A DNA stretch of 64,000 bases. Origin: Litsea cubeba. Its lineage: Eukaryota > Streptophyta > Magnoliopsida > Laurales > Lauraceae. Where the stretch lies: NCBI GenBank assembly GCA_012931725.1, contig CM022949.1:70278997-70342996 (forward strand). Reading direction: 5' to 3'. Shown here in pieces: positions 22,001-33,232 of the stretch. Under the pieces are notes generated by a model that was not told where the DNA came from, made no database searches, and worked only from the letters and a program-made list of their open reading frames with translations. The position numbers and the translations under genes were made by a program. Position 1 is the stretch's first letter; each line of letters opens with the position of its first letter.

Positions 22001-22734
22001 AACCGATGAACTGTGGGCATTGGCAAATGGTCCTAATTGTCTAGTGCATCAATATTCGGGTTGTATGGTCAATGGTGTCCGTTTCCTCACTAGAGATCGC
22101 GACTACTGTCACAAGAGCCAGAATAGTGGGTTGGTTGTTGAGGGGGAACACGATGGCGAAATACTTGACTTTTTTTGGTTATGTGTCCATCATATTTGAA
22201 TTGTCATACATTAATGGTTCTAAAGTGGTTTTGTTCAAATGTGAGTGGTATAATACCGGGCGTAAAGATAGAATACATATTGATGCACATGTCACAAGCG
22301 TTGACGTTAGGGGTCGGTGGTATGAGGAGTATCCATTTGCCTTGCCAAATCAAGTAAACCAGGTATTCTATGTCAATGATACCAAATTAGGCCCAAATTG
22401 GAAAGTTGTGGAACGTGTCAAGCATCGAGGAATTTGGGATGTGCCAAATCGAGATGAAGATAGTGGACAAAATGTGACAAATGAGCCGTACCAACAGGAA
22501 GAAACCAATGAAAGTGTCTCAGTTCCTATTCAAGAGGACTTTTCCTTTCCTTACACTAGGGATGACATTGAACCAGAGATCATCCTTGAGGATAGTGAAC
22601 CAATAGCCAGCCGTGATGAACCCATTGCCGATAATGGTGATAATGAGGATGAAACATTGGCAGAATACGTAAATGAAGATGACACTGATCAGTCCGAGGT
22701 TGATATTGATTCTGATATGGAATATGATATGTAA
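19069..22734 (+). pseudogene. CACTA tnp2-type transposase, broken
   Basis: The DNA-cutting transposase of En/Spm elements. The family-typical start MDKTW lies at 19069, but a TAG at 19105 stops it after 12 residues. The open part, 19108-21305, has a CPCSIC-containing transposase-associated domain (about residues 1-80), the TNP2 core (about 230-540, with ASDGFNPFG near 309-317, INDFPAYG near 402-409 and HNIDVMHVEKN near 527-537) and a DUF4218-like region (about 630-733). The frame passes a GT donor at 21306. Exon 2 starts at 21393 (RFLGTLKKYV junction), has a TAA at 21655 and ends near 21687. Exon 3 is about 21774-21869. Exon 4 (21966-22734) is DUF4216-like, with a one-T frameshift in a seven-T run near 22170. 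The core is well kept and the ends are decayed. Confidence 0.9.
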
Positions 22735-25700
22735 ACTTGTTTTGTCTTTTTTTGATATGTAAACTACTTCTATGATCATATATAAAAATGTTTAAAAACG
22801 TTAATTATGCATTACAGTTTAGTGAATTTCACACTACAGTTAATTGTCCTTTTCACTTTTCTTTGGATTGGGTACAAATACATGTTGAGACATGACACAT
22901 GGAAGACTAACAGAAACCAAGTGAGAAAATAACCATCAACATGAAAGGCACATTGGAGTCCCCTTCATTGCTTTTAACTCAAAGAAGTTGCGACTAGCTG
23001 TGAAAAGTATAAAAATGACGTTTGTTGTTGTGACCCTTTCTCCCTGAACTTGGATTGCCCTTACCCTTTGAGTTCGGCCTTTAGATACATAGATCACTGA
23101 CTCAAACCGCATCACATGTGAACAGAGTGGAATCATGCATGGTGTAAGTTGACTCTTTGTGTTGATTGGGGTTGATATAGTTGCGACTAGCTGTGAAAAA
23201 TATAAAAAATACTTTTGTTGTTGGGACCCTTTGCTCTCAAGATCAAGTTAGACAATTCCATTTCTTACTTAGTGTTTTTGACAATAATGACATCTTTCGA
23301 TCATGGGAATGTTCAAATGTCTTGAAATGCCCTTATTTTTTGTCTAGATAGTGTTGTTTATGAGTTGTGTTAGGATTGATAATAGGAATAGTATCAAAGG
23401 TTGTAATCTTCAAATTGCATAAAATATGTCTTTTTTTGCATTTAGCTTGGCAATATTGGCATTAGTGGACAGGAGCAGAAATTGATATTATGATAAATCC
23501 ATGTAAAGGCTTAAATTCAGATCTGAGGCCTTCCTGGTCACTTCAGAGTAGAAGTTATGGATGAATCTCTCTTTGATATTATTATTAATTTAACCAACTG
23601 ATACAAAACAAGAACTTTTGACTGTACATTTTATTTTTAAAATTTGTTTTCTGTCAAAAGATTTCATTTGATATAAATTTGACTTTACAGAGTCCAATTA
23701 GTTAGTTAGATAAACAACCTTAGCAGTCCCAAACTTTTCCAGGAGGCATCCTGATCGGCGACTTATCTGAATTTGTGATCCAGGTTTGAATCTTGTTATT
23801 GTTTGACATATACTTATCTTAACAATTTTCTGGCTGTTTATATCAGTAAGTTCTAATTAAATAGGGCAAGTATGTCTCAACGCTTGTTATTGACTGTGAT
23901 GCACTGATACTTATCTTAACAATCACAGCCTGTTGTTAAAGAAAAATAAGGTTCTATATTCTTGAATAAAAGTATGTAGTTCTTGCTTGATTTAGGGGGA
24001 TAAACATTATCAGGTTTTTTTTAATAAACTTAGCAGAGTAGGAACAGGAAGGTTGAAGCGGGTTCAAAGAGACTGTAATTCTGTCACTAAATGAACTAGG
24101 TAGTGTTTGACAATATAATCAGTATGTAGTGAGAATATTTAATGAATATGTTCGAAATAGCACTTGTAGAGATTTATTTGCAATGAGAAATGGCATTTTT
24201 GAAAAATAGAAACAATAGAAAATACAAATAAGTAGCTATAGGCATTTGTAAAAAAGGGTGGTAGTTCTATAGAGGAGCTTTCACATCTAATCAGATTTGG
24301 CCTATTAGATTCAAGAATCACAGAAGTTGGCAGGAAGGAGTACCTTCTGAAACTCGAACCTTGTGAAACTCGTGTACATGATTCATCCTTTAATCTACTT
24401 TGGATGAATGTCAGTTAGTCTACCTAAAGATTAAAGGTCACAGTTGGGGATTTGTAGAGTAAAAATATGATTCTTGAACCATCAAGAATGTGGCATTGAT
24501 GCCATGTTAGACTCGGTCACATCAGAGTTTTGAGACCCAAACTGGATCAGCTGGTTGAATTGGCTTCAACTGGATAATGCAATCTATTTTTCTCTGTCCT
24601 CTCGCAATATAACTTGTCTTGCATAACTATTACCAAGTCTTCGTTGGCCTCCTGCTCCTACGACTTTTTACATGCCTTTACTCTCTGAGATGTCTATCCT
24701 TTATGCTAGCATGTGCTAAGTTATTACGCAGGGTTATTTCTGGCCTTAAATGCAAATGCACATTCGTGCTGAGATGCCTAAGTTGGATTCTTGTGTAATA
24801 ACCTGTTCTTTCCTGTTATGTATTCATCCTTTAATTTTATCCGTTATTGAGTCTCCATTGCATCTGCTTCTTTCTACAAATATCTTTTCCATTTATTTGT
24901 TTTACATTTTTAAGCTCCAGACAAACATGGTTTTTTAATGGAGGTGGCATTCGATGCTTACATATGTTCTGCTGGCTTGCGTCCACTTTGACGTCGTGCA
25001 CCAAATCTAGTTATAGTGTTATTGTTAATCCCTCCATTTCTCCTATAGTTCTCAAGTATCAGAACCTAATAAACCGTGGCACATGCTTGTTTTAAATTTT
25101 GACTCGATCCTTTTTTTTCTGGTCTAATGAAAACAAGTTTTTCTCTCCGAAGTTCTAAGGTTATCATTTACTGCCTACCAGACATTAAGTTTTTCTCGGA
25201 AGTTGAAATCTAACTTCATATGATTTACTTTCCATTTTGTCTGACTCATTAGCACATTATTTGCGACCAATATACACCATACAACTTCATCCTGGATACT
25301 ACCATACAAACCAAAGGAATGCTTTGTTATGTTTCAAAGATGGGGCTCCTCACAAACCTCTATTAAATTCTTCCTTAGATCAATCTTGCTTCAACACAAA
25401 CCTTCATTAACTGTTCCTCTCTAGTCATTTAATGTATTAGTGCCTCTGTCTGTAGTAATTTACAAGAAGTAAATTGTAATGACAATACTCTGACCTTTGT
25501 TCATAGTTTATACTTTATATATAATATGTTTCAATAGCTGTTTGCAATGGCTTGTATTCCAGTTGGCTAGGTTGATTGATATGTGCTCACATGGACCCAT
25601 GTTGCAGAGGGTTGGGCTCAGTTTGAGTCCATGAAGGTTATGAAAACCCAGCTTAAACAGAGTTTGTTTGCTGTATTTCCAAACAATCAATTATGTTTGT

Positions 25701-26310
25701 AATATACATTTTTAGCTTGAGCAAAAAACAAAAGCAAAAGCTAGATTTCTGCTCTTTTTATATTTTTAATTTTAGAACCTAAATTAGGTAATTGGTTGGG
25801 ACAACTTGAACCTAACTGTCCTGATCTAACCAAAACCCAAATTCGAGTTGGAATACAGTGAGAATTTTTTATTTTATTTTGTTTATATTCATGCATTTGC
25901 TTGCTATATGTGCACCTCATGGGTCCATTTGTGATCAGTCTGACTACACCTATTTTAATTCATGAATTGATGACACCAATGTGTAAATGTGTAATCACCT
26001 GTACAGTTGAATGGTAAAATGGCTTCTTCTCTGTTGCTGTTGATTATTGGATTCATTTGGTGAAAGGCACTCTGAATTGGATCATGTAAGAATTATGTAG
26101 TGTAGTTTCTAATTCGGTCTTAAGGCTGTAAACCATACATCATTCTCATCTAGTTAGAATTGGATCATGTAAGAATTAAAGTGCATTCTACCCATGTTTT
26201 ACTTAGTTTCTTTGGTCTGAACTAGAATTAAAGTGCAACCCATCTGCGAATTAGGTTGTGACTGATGTGGAATCAAATTAGGAGCTGCAGAAAGAACCGA
26301 AGATACATGG
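22735..26310. other. Long non-coding CACTA interior
   Basis: About 3.6 kb, AT-rich, between the two CACTA genes and up to element G. No frame above about 80 codons shows a domain. It includes a direct repeat of about 55 bp beginning GTTGCGACTAGCTGTGAAAA (about 22986-23040 and 23177-23232). I see no terminal structures of another element. Confidence 0.5.
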
Positions 26311-27118
26311 TGTAGGTGCAAAAAATAACGACCCACAATAATGGGGGGGTGCCTTAGAGGACTTACCCAAGTGAGATTAGGGACACCGATGCCTGCGCCT
26401 GGAGCCTGAGAAAAGGAAGGAGAAATGCAGGTCAGAGGACCCTGGCCTGGGCGGCGCAGGGCTCTCCGATGCCTAAGTTAGTATATGAACTAAGCAGAGG
26501 GAGGAGATTTTTGGGGAAGAAGATGGCATACCAGAGTGGTAATGGCGTCCCCCTTCCTCTGGAGCTGTAGCTCCGTTTATGTAGAGGAAGAGGAGGCAAA
26601 GGAGTAGTTGGCTGTCTTGTCGTAGCCCATTTTGTCAGGTACTAGGGAGGCGCGGTCTCATCGTAGCCTGTCTGGTCCCGTCGTAGCCTGTCTTGCCCCG
26701 TTAGGCCATATCCTGGCACCTTGGGAGCTGTGGACGGTGATCTGTCAGGAGATACGGGCTATCCCCTTGTCTTGTCGCACGGGCCATAGCGTGCTTGAGC
26801 GTCCATGGGAGGACAGCTGTCAGTGCTCACTACTTTCATCGATATGAGGCGCTTGGCCGGGATGGAGTGTCGTGCCGGGTGAGACCTGGCAGAGATGTAG
26901 GGCCATGGCACTGTTGCCGAAGTGGAAGGGCCTGGTACTGTCGCCGAGCTGGGCAGCCGAAGTGGGATGCTTTGGCCGGAGTGGATCCTGCCGAGGTGAG
27001 GGGAGTTGAGCATAGGAAGCGTGGAGCACGAGACCACACTTGCCGGGATGGGCTTGCTGATGCGGGGGCCCGGGATGGAGCACCTTGTCCAGGATTCTCT
27101 TGGGATTTTCCCCACACA
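26311..27118 (-). repeat. 3' LTR of element G
   Basis: Begins TGTAGGTGCAAAAAATAACG and ends TTTTCCCCACACA on the plus strand. Differs from 29749-30555 by a 7-G versus 6-G run and about three substitutions. The multi-frame open frames here are GC-rich shadows. Confidence 0.92.
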
Positions 27119-27136
27119 AAGCCCCCCAGCTTCTGA
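27119..27136 (-). other. Polypurine tract of element G
   Basis: The minus strand reads GAAGCTGGGGGGCTTTG immediately before the 3' LTR. Confidence 0.7.
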
Positions 27137-27306
27137 GCTCAATAGGCTGCTCTTTTGAGGTTAGAAGGTGAGTATCATGGAAGACAACATTTGTGCCTCG
27201 GAGCTGCTCATAGTTTTGAGATGACTGGCTGGCAATGGACCGGAGCTGGAGGGTGCATTGTTGCTGAAAGCCAAGAGAGATGGCTCATTTATTTAGGAGT
27301 ATCTTG

Positions 27307-28356
27307 CTACTGCTGCTGAGGAGGCAAGCTGAGAAGGAGGCGAGCTATAGACTGGGTGCTGCTGCTAAACCGGAAACTGGCACTGCTGCCGAGCCGGAGG
27401 AAGGATTTCCTGCCGTACTGGAGGCTGGCGCTGCTGTGGAGCTGCGAACTGGCATGAGGCCGAAATCGGAGACTGGCACTGCTGCCGAGCCGGAGGAAGG
27501 ATTTCCTGCCGTACTGGAGGCTGGCGCTGCTGTGGAGCTGCGAACTGGCATGAGGCCGAAACCGGAGACTGGCACTGCTGCCGAGCCGGAGGAAGGATTT
27601 CCTGCCGTACTGGAGGCTGGCGCTGCTGTGGAGCTGCGAACTGGCATGAGGCCGAGGTGGAACCAGAGTAACTGCCAACCTGGAATCCGGCACTGATGCC
27701 GAGCTGAGGACTGTCATGAGGACGAGGAGGTGATACGGAACGGTCTCTACGGCAGTCTTGTCGAGCTGCCATTGGCCGAAGTGGCCAGCTTTTGGCCGAG
27801 ACGAACTGCCATGCGACAGTGGATCCGGAGATAGTGGATCCAGAATCCCGCTGGTTGCGGAGCTGTGAGCATGAGTTCGGCAACGGTCTTTGAGGGGTGT
27901 AAAAACCCATACTTTAGGAATCCGGCCGAGTGTCCGAACTCGAGGCCTTCTCCAGGGTCCAGGACCCGGAGCTTTAGGAAAGGACCGAGTTTGGACTCGA
28001 GGCCTTTTCCAGGGCGGTAGACCCGGAGCTTTAGGAGACGACCGAGTGTGGACTCGAGGCCTTTTCCAGGGCGATGGACCCGAACCTTTAGGAAACGACC
28101 GAGTCTGGACTCGAGGCCTTTTCCAGGGCGATGGACCCGGACCTTTAGGAAACGACCGAGTGTGGACTCGAGGCCTTTTCCAGGGCGATGGACCCGGACC
28201 TTTAGGAAACGACCGAATGTGGACTCGAGGCCTTTTCCAGGGCGTTGGACCCGGGACTTTAGGAAACGACCGAGTGTGGACTCGAGGCCTTTTCCAGGGC
28301 GTTAGACCCGGGACTTTAGGAAACGACCGAGTGTATGAACTCGAGGCCTTTTCCAA
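27307..28356 (-). CDS. Repeat-built open frame on sense strand of element G
   Basis: A 349-codon frame on G's transcribed strand crossing two minisatellites whose units are multiples of three. The first half repeats a 19-residue, basic, proline-rich unit (PWKRPRVHTRSFPKGPGPS and variants, about seven times). The second half repeats a 32-residue Ser/Ala-rich unit (containing SSASLQYGRKSF) three times. No known domain. Because units of 57 and 96 bp keep frame automatically, the open length is weak evidence for a protein. The forward strand of the same arrays is also open (27280-27696, 27890-28444). Translation is unproven. Confidence 0.25.
   Translation of the reverse strand: MEKASSSYTRSFPKVPGLTPWKRPRVHTRSFPKVPGPTPWKRPRVHIRSFPKGPGPSPWKRPRVHTRSFPKGPGPSPWKRPRVQTRSFPKGSGPSPWKRPRVHTRSSPKAPGLPPWKRPRVQTRSFPKAPGPGPWRRPRVRTLGRIPKVWVFTPLKDRCRTHAHSSATSGILDPLSPDPLSHGSSSRPKAGHFGQWQLDKTAVETVPYHLLVLMTVLSSASVPDSRLAVTLVPPRPHASSQLHSSASLQYGRKSFLRLGSSASLRFRPHASSQLHSSASLQYGRKSFLRLGSSASLRFRPHASSQLHSSASLQYGRKSFLRLGSSASFRFSSSTQSIARLLLSLPPQQQ
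27376..27660. repeat. 96-bp minisatellite, three copies
   Basis: Units start at 27376, 27472 and 27568, almost identical, each containing ACTGGCACTGCTGCCGAGCC. Lies in the interior of element G, where gag-pol would normally be. Confidence 0.9.
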
Positions 28357-28382
28357 GGCGGATGAACCTTTGGAGATGGGTA
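27927..28382. repeat. 57-bp minisatellite, about seven copies
   Basis: Units are marked by ACCGAGT at 27984, 28041, 28098, 28155, 28212 (variant), 28269 and 28326, each with ACTCGAGGCCTTTTCCAGGG. The period is exactly 57 bp. The last unit passes into the 78-bp array, which shares the GGCCTTTTCCAGGG core, so the two arrays have a common origin. Confidence 0.92.
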
Positions 28383-28690
28383 AAAACCCTGAGTTTAGGA
28401 ATTGGCCGAGTGTCCGAACTCGAGGCCTTTTCCAGGGCTGTTAACCCTTGGAGATGGGTGAAGACCCTGAGTTTAGGAATTGGCCGAGTGTCCGAACTCG
28501 AGGCCTTTTCCAGGGCTGTTAAACCTTGGAGATGGGTGAAGACCCTGAGTTTAGGAATTGGCCGAGTGTCCGAACTCGAGGCCTTTTCCAGGGCTGTTAA
28601 CCCTTGGAGATGGGTGAAGACCCTGAGTTTAGGAATTGGCCGAGTGTCCGAACTCGAGGCCTTTTCCAGGGCTGTTAACCCTTGTGACTT
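28370..28690. repeat. 78-bp minisatellite, four copies
   Basis: GAGTTTAGGAATTGGCCGAG recurs at 28391, 28469, 28547 and 28625, a 78-bp period, almost identical. It appears to be an expanded form of the 57-bp unit. Confidence 0.92.
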
Positions 28691-28820
28691 TTCTTTCTGG
28701 CACTCGCCGAGGTGGAGAAGCCTGGGTGTACGAACCCGAGGGCAGTCTCGATGGCACTGGCCGAGACCAACATGAGGCCAAACCTGTGAAGCGCGTAGCT
28801 AGCACGAGGGCGATACCAAC

Positions 28821-29310
28821 ATGAGGTCGTTAGATGCGGTCGAGACCATCATGAGGCCGAAACCAGCGTGAGGTGGAGACCAGCACGTGTAAGGACCAGC
28901 ATGAGGTCGTCAGATGCGGTCGAAACCATCATGAGGCCGAAACCAGCGTGAGGTGGAAACCAGCACGTGGACGGACCAGCATGAGGTCGTCAGATGCGGT
29001 CGAAACCATCATGAGGCCGAAACCAGCGTGAGGTGGAAACCAGCACGTGGACGGACCAGCATGAGGTCGTCAGATGCGGTCGAGACCATCATGAGGCCGA
29101 AACCAGCGTGAGGTGGAAACCAGCACGTGGACGGACCAGCATGAGGTCGTCAGATGCGGTCAAGACCATCATGAGGCCGAAACCAGCGTGAGGTGGAAAC
29201 CAGCACGTGGACGGACCAGCATGAGGTCGTCAGATGCGGTCGAGACCATCATGAGGCCGAAACCAGCGTGAGGTGGAAACCAGCACGTGGACGGACCAGC
29301 ATGAGGTCGG
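28821..29310. repeat. 80-bp minisatellite, six copies
   Basis: ATGAGGTCGTCAGATGCGGT recurs every 80 bp from 28821 to 29221, with a final partial copy at 29301. The unit is not a multiple of three, so no frame is conserved through it. Confidence 0.93.
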
Positions 29311-29690
29311 AAGCTAAGTGACAAAAAGTTCCGTCTAGCTGCCCCCGAGTTGGAAGAGATTCCTGCAGAGCTGGGGGCTGCTAGCGAGCTGGAGATATCC
29401 GCTGAGCTGGAGACGTCCGCCACGCTGGAAGCATCTGCCGAGCTGGAAGTGATATGATCGCTGTCGCGGAGGTTGAACTGCTCCTGGGCCCGGTTGCTTC
29501 TGCTCTTCAGGGCGCGTCTTTCGGGGGGTAGAGTCGAGGTCGAATCCTTAGAGGATGAACCCGACCGAGTATCCTGCTGTTGGTCGCCTGCTTGGCCAGA
29601 TCTTGCTCCGGACCTCTCTCGGCGGGGGACCGTCGGCAGCTGTGTCGACAATGCAATAGGTTCCTCTCCCTTTCTGGCTCTTCGAGGCAT
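29169..29690 (-). pseudogene. Gag N-terminal remnant of element G
   Basis: On G's sense strand, the ATG at 29688-29690 follows the PBS by about 40 bp and starts MPRRARKGEE. The same start (MPPKTRKGEE, also preceded by NT) follows the PBS of F2 at 42393. The open frame, about 174 codons, turns Ser/Ala-rich and then enters the 80-bp array without a Gag core or CCHC knuckle. It is best read as the preserved first part of a Tat-type gag fused to repeats. Confidence 0.6.
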
Positions 29691-29729
29691 GGTGTTTGGA
29701 AAGACTTGGAGAAGGTTGGGAAATTGCTT

Positions 29730-29746
29730 TCCCACAGACGGCGCCA
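29730..29746 (-). other. Primer-binding site of element G
   Basis: The minus strand reads TTGGCGCCGTCTGTGGGAA next to the 5' LTR. It matches the PBS of F2 at 42349 except for small changes. Confidence 0.85.
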
Positions 29747-29748
29747 AT

Positions 29749-30555
29749 TGTAGGTGCAAAAAATAACGACCCACAATAATGGGGGGTGCCTTAGAGGACT
29801 TACCCAAGTGAGATTAGGGACACCGATGCCTGCGCCTGGAGCCTGAGAAAAGGAAGGAGAAATGCAGGTCAGAGGACCCTGGCCTGGGCGGCGCAGGGCT
29901 CTCCGATGCCTAAGTTAGTATATGAACTAAGCAGAGGGAGGAGATTTTTGGGGAAGAAGATGGCATACCAGAGTGGTAATGGCGTCCCCCTTCCTCTGGA
30001 GCTGTAGCTCCGTTTATGTAGAGGAAGAGGAGGCAAAGGAGTAGTTGGCTGTCTTGTCGTAGCCCATTTTGTCAGGTACTAGGGAGGCGCGGTCTCATCG
30101 TAGCCTGTCTGGTCCCGTCGTAGCCTGTCTTGTCCCGTTAGGCCATATCCTGGCGCCTTGGGAGCTGTGGACGGTGATCTGTCAGGAGATACGGGCTATC
30201 CCCTTGTCTTGTCGCACGGGCCATAGCGTGCTTGAGCGTCCATGGGAGGACAGCTGTCAGTGCTCACTACTTTCATCGATATGAGGCGCTTGGCCGGGAT
30301 GGAGTGTCGTGCCGGGTGAGACCTGGCGGAGATGTAGGGCCATGGCACTGTTGCCGAAGTGGAAGGGCCTGGTACTGTCGCCGAGCTGGGCAGCCGAAGT
30401 GGGATGCTTTGGCCGGAGTGGATCCTGCCGAGGTGAGGGGAGTTGAGCATAGGAAGCGTGGAGCACGAGACCACACTTGCCGGGATGGGCTTGCTGATGC
30501 GGGGGCCCGGGATGGAGCACCTTGTCCAGGATTCTCTTGGGATTTTCCCCACACA
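29749..30555 (-). repeat. 5' LTR of element G
   Basis: 807-bp twin of 26311-27118. The outer flank CATGG (30556-30560) duplicates 26306-26310. Confidence 0.92.
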
Positions 30556-31086
30556 CATGGTATCCACATATAATAATTGGGTTTTCTTTTCTTTTTTTTT
30601 TAATTAGCATATACTGGATTGTACTGAACGGTAGTTGGAAAAAAAACTTACCTTTTTACACTCTGTCAAGAATGTAATAGGTCTTGTCCAATATCTGTAC
30701 ATTGAATATTTGATGGGAAATATCCAAGTGTTTTTTAGTTTTCTGGCTTTTCTTATGCTGGGCGACAAACCTTTTGCTAGGATTCAAATCAGGGCTTGTT
30801 TGGGTATCCATGGGAATTTTGAATTGCTTGTTGGAGTCTTAGAATGATATGGATTAACTGAGCTACCATGGGCAATTCTGTCAGTTTTTGCCGGCAAAAA
30901 TTTGCAAATCAGAATTTTATTATGGGCCTTTGCTAAATATGTGTTGTTTTATTATGGGCCTTTGCTAAATATGTGTTGTCTGTGCTATGGGCATATGGTT
31001 TAAAGTTGTAAGTTGTTCCTCCCGCATGTGTGTTCTAAGCATATATGTTTTATTTTATGTCAATTTATTAATCATAGCAGCCAAAA
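30556..31086. other. CACTA interior after element G
   Basis: AT-rich, non-coding continuation of 22735-26310. A 31-bp stretch, TTTATTATGGGCCTTTGC followed by TAAATATGTGTTG, is directly duplicated (about 30916 and 30949). Otherwise nothing recognised. Confidence 0.45.
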
Positions 31087-33232
31087 ATGCCTCCCAAAAG
31101 AAAACTTTTTGTCAAGCCCAGAGCATTGACCCAGGAGAAAGATTCTTGTGGGGCAAATTGAAATAGTAACATTCAAAGGAAAATCCCCAGATTAAATGAG
31201 CTGGGCGCACGGCCATTGGAACGAGCACTTGAAGGTCCAGCTCGACGCCGGGTCTCACCTGAAGAGGAAGATGATGAGGTCAACATGGAGTACAGGCCAT
31301 CTAGGAGTGAGGTAGAGTTGAGTTCCTCGGGTGAAGATGACTTGGAAGATGAGGTAAGAGTACTGTGAGTGTGGTAGATTCTTAATGTTACATGTTATTA
31401 TATGGGTCAAATACTACATCTTTCAATTATGTGACTTATTGTTGATTTATATATGCTCGTTGATTGTGTTATTCAGTTCGTAAACGTGGTTGGTCAAGGG
31501 AGACGGAGACACCGCAGTGCAGTCAGTCAGTCGAAGCGTGCTGCCAGTCAGTCTATGGTCCCGGAGCGTACTGCCAGTCAATCTACCGTCCCAGAGCGTG
31601 CAGCCAGTCAGTCTACGGTCCCAGAGTGTGCTGCCAGTCAACTGGAAATGGTGCCAATGCTGCTAGTCAGCTTGATCCAGATTTGACTAGCCCTCCTAGT
31701 ACGGATAGTAGCGTTGGTAAGTAATATTGGACCCTATTATATTCCAAACTTCATTTGTTTATGTTTAAGTAACACTTTACTTTATTTTCAATGGTTGTAG
31801 CATCAACCACTCGACGTGTGCGGGGCAAGGTGGTGGGCTCAGCATCGGAGAAGAGGATGAAGTCTCTTGGTGTTAAGTTGAATGTTCCCTTGGGTGAGAT
31901 TTCGGGGGCATTCGAGGGTGCAAATGCCTCCACATTTGCGATTGAGCTGGGCAGTCATATCCGGAGGATTGCACCTTATGACAAACCAACATGGATCATG
32001 GTTGATGAAGGGACTAGGGAGGCAGTCTACATGGCAACGTCGGTAATGAAATGAACTTTGACTTCCTATTCCATATGCTTTGTATTTTGGCAACGTCGGT
32101 AGTTTTTCGGTTGCTCCCCTTTTGGCACTCATGAAGATAATTACTTGAAATTATTTGATGGATGTGGAATTTGATTTGTTTTGTTGCCTTTTAAATGCAT
32201 CATTGTTTATTACTTAACTTATGGAGTTTGAAATGACAGCAAAAGTTTGACTTCGGCGAATGGAAGACCGACCAGGCCGTAAAAATGGCCGTCCACAAAC
32301 TTGCCATGCATATATATAGGGAGTTCAGGTCCGAGCTTCATAAGAAGTATAAGCAGTTGTTGGGAGAGGGACATGATCCGAAGCAATACCCACCGGATCC
32401 ATAGAGGGCGGCCCAGTGGATATCGATGATAGAGCATAGATGGGAGACAACTGAGTGGAAGGTAACTAAATCCATTGTTATGTTCCCTTTAGCTTTTTCT
32501 AAATAAGCTGACTACATTCTTTTTTACTTGTAATTTGCAGCTTCAGTCAGAAAGGAATTCAATGAGCCGGAGGCAAGTGAAGACGACTCATACCTCTGGC
32601 TCTCAGTCGTTTGCACAGCGGTTGTCAATCACTCCTGCTGATGAAGCTCCTTCCTCCCAAGCGGAATTATACCGGCAACAACATTGGAGCAAGAAGAAGA
32701 ACAAGTGGATCACACCTCATGCTGAAGCGACACATGTGAGTTATTGAAAATTCATTAGTATGTCATACTTTATATAATGGCATTTACGTATATTATAAGT
32801 TCATATAAATTCTTTGAGAATGCAGCAAAGGTTGGAGTTGGGACTATCACAGTCTGAGGTGAGCGGCTCCCCAGTGGCGCAGCAACAATTGATAAAGGAG
32901 GTGCTAGGGAAGAGGGTCGCGAGGAGGCAAGGGTACCGCTCGAGGGGGCCAGCATCAATATCCAGCAGTACTGTGGTGGCGACTGAGGTGAGCAGCTTAC
33001 GGCAGCGCTATCCGAGTCGCAGAGAGCATAAGAGGAGTTGCGACAACGGTGTGAAGAGTCGCAGAAGGCACAAGAGGTTTTGCAGCGACAGTGTGAAGAG
33101 GCGCAGAAGGGACAAGAGGATTTGCGGCGACAACAACACATGATGCAAGATCAGGCAGCTACACAGGCGAGTCAAATTCAGATGCTACTCCAGCGAGTCG
33201 GCTTAGGCGCTTCAGGCTCCACAGGCAACTAG
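31087..33232 (+). pseudogene. Second CACTA gene (Transposase_24-like, TNPA-type role), broken
   Basis: The companion gene of plant CACTA elements, thought to encode a DNA-binding partner of the transposase. Predicted exons are 31087-31353, 31477-31714, 31801-32042, 32240-32461, 32541-32734 and 32826-33232, each bounded by GT and AG. Exon 3 encodes a GKVVGSASEKR...IRRIAPY region, exon 4 the KFDF...YREFRSELHKKY block and exon 5 SERNSMSRRQVKTTHTSGSQ then SFAQR, the family's signature. Exon 2 has an AASQSTVPER unit repeated about four times. The last exon is Gln/Arg-rich and coiled-coil-like. Defects are a TGA in exon 1 (about 31159), a frame shift in exon 2, a TAG in exon 4 (about 32402) and a frame shift in exon 6. 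Confidence 0.8.

Larger units (their letters stand above)
26311..30555 (-). mobile_element. Non-autonomous Tat-like LTR retrotransposon G
   Basis: 4245 bp with LTRs of 808 and 807 bp (26311-27118, 29749-30555), TG...CA ends and a perfect target duplication CATGG (26306-26310 and 30556-30560). The PBS beside the right LTR reads TTGGCGCCGTCTGTGGGAA on the minus strand, and the PPT (GGGGGGCTTTG) adjoins the left LTR, so the element reads leftward. I saw three substitutions and one G-run indel between the LTRs, so insertion is recent. The 2.6-kb interior has only a Gag N-terminus followed by minisatellites. There is no protease, RT, RNase H or integrase, so it must be moved by another element. 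The TTGGCGCC-type PBS is typical of Tat-lineage Ty3/gypsy. Confidence 0.9.

Noticed and set aside
23745..23790. Possible captured exon (PGGILIGDLSEFVIQ followed by a GT)
   Set aside because: Too short to assign. No supporting acceptor or neighbouring exon was recognised.
26632..27142. Overlapping open frames on both strands, repeated at 30069-30610
   Set aside because: These are the two LTR copies of element G. High GC explains the lack of stops.
27280..28444. Forward-strand genes (138 and 184 codons) in element G
   Set aside because: They run antisense to the element across tandem repeats whose lengths are multiples of three. Both strands are open by composition.
27376..29310. CRISPR-like regular repeats
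   Set aside because: Units are directly adjacent, with no unique spacers. They are minisatellites inside an LTR element in a plant genome.
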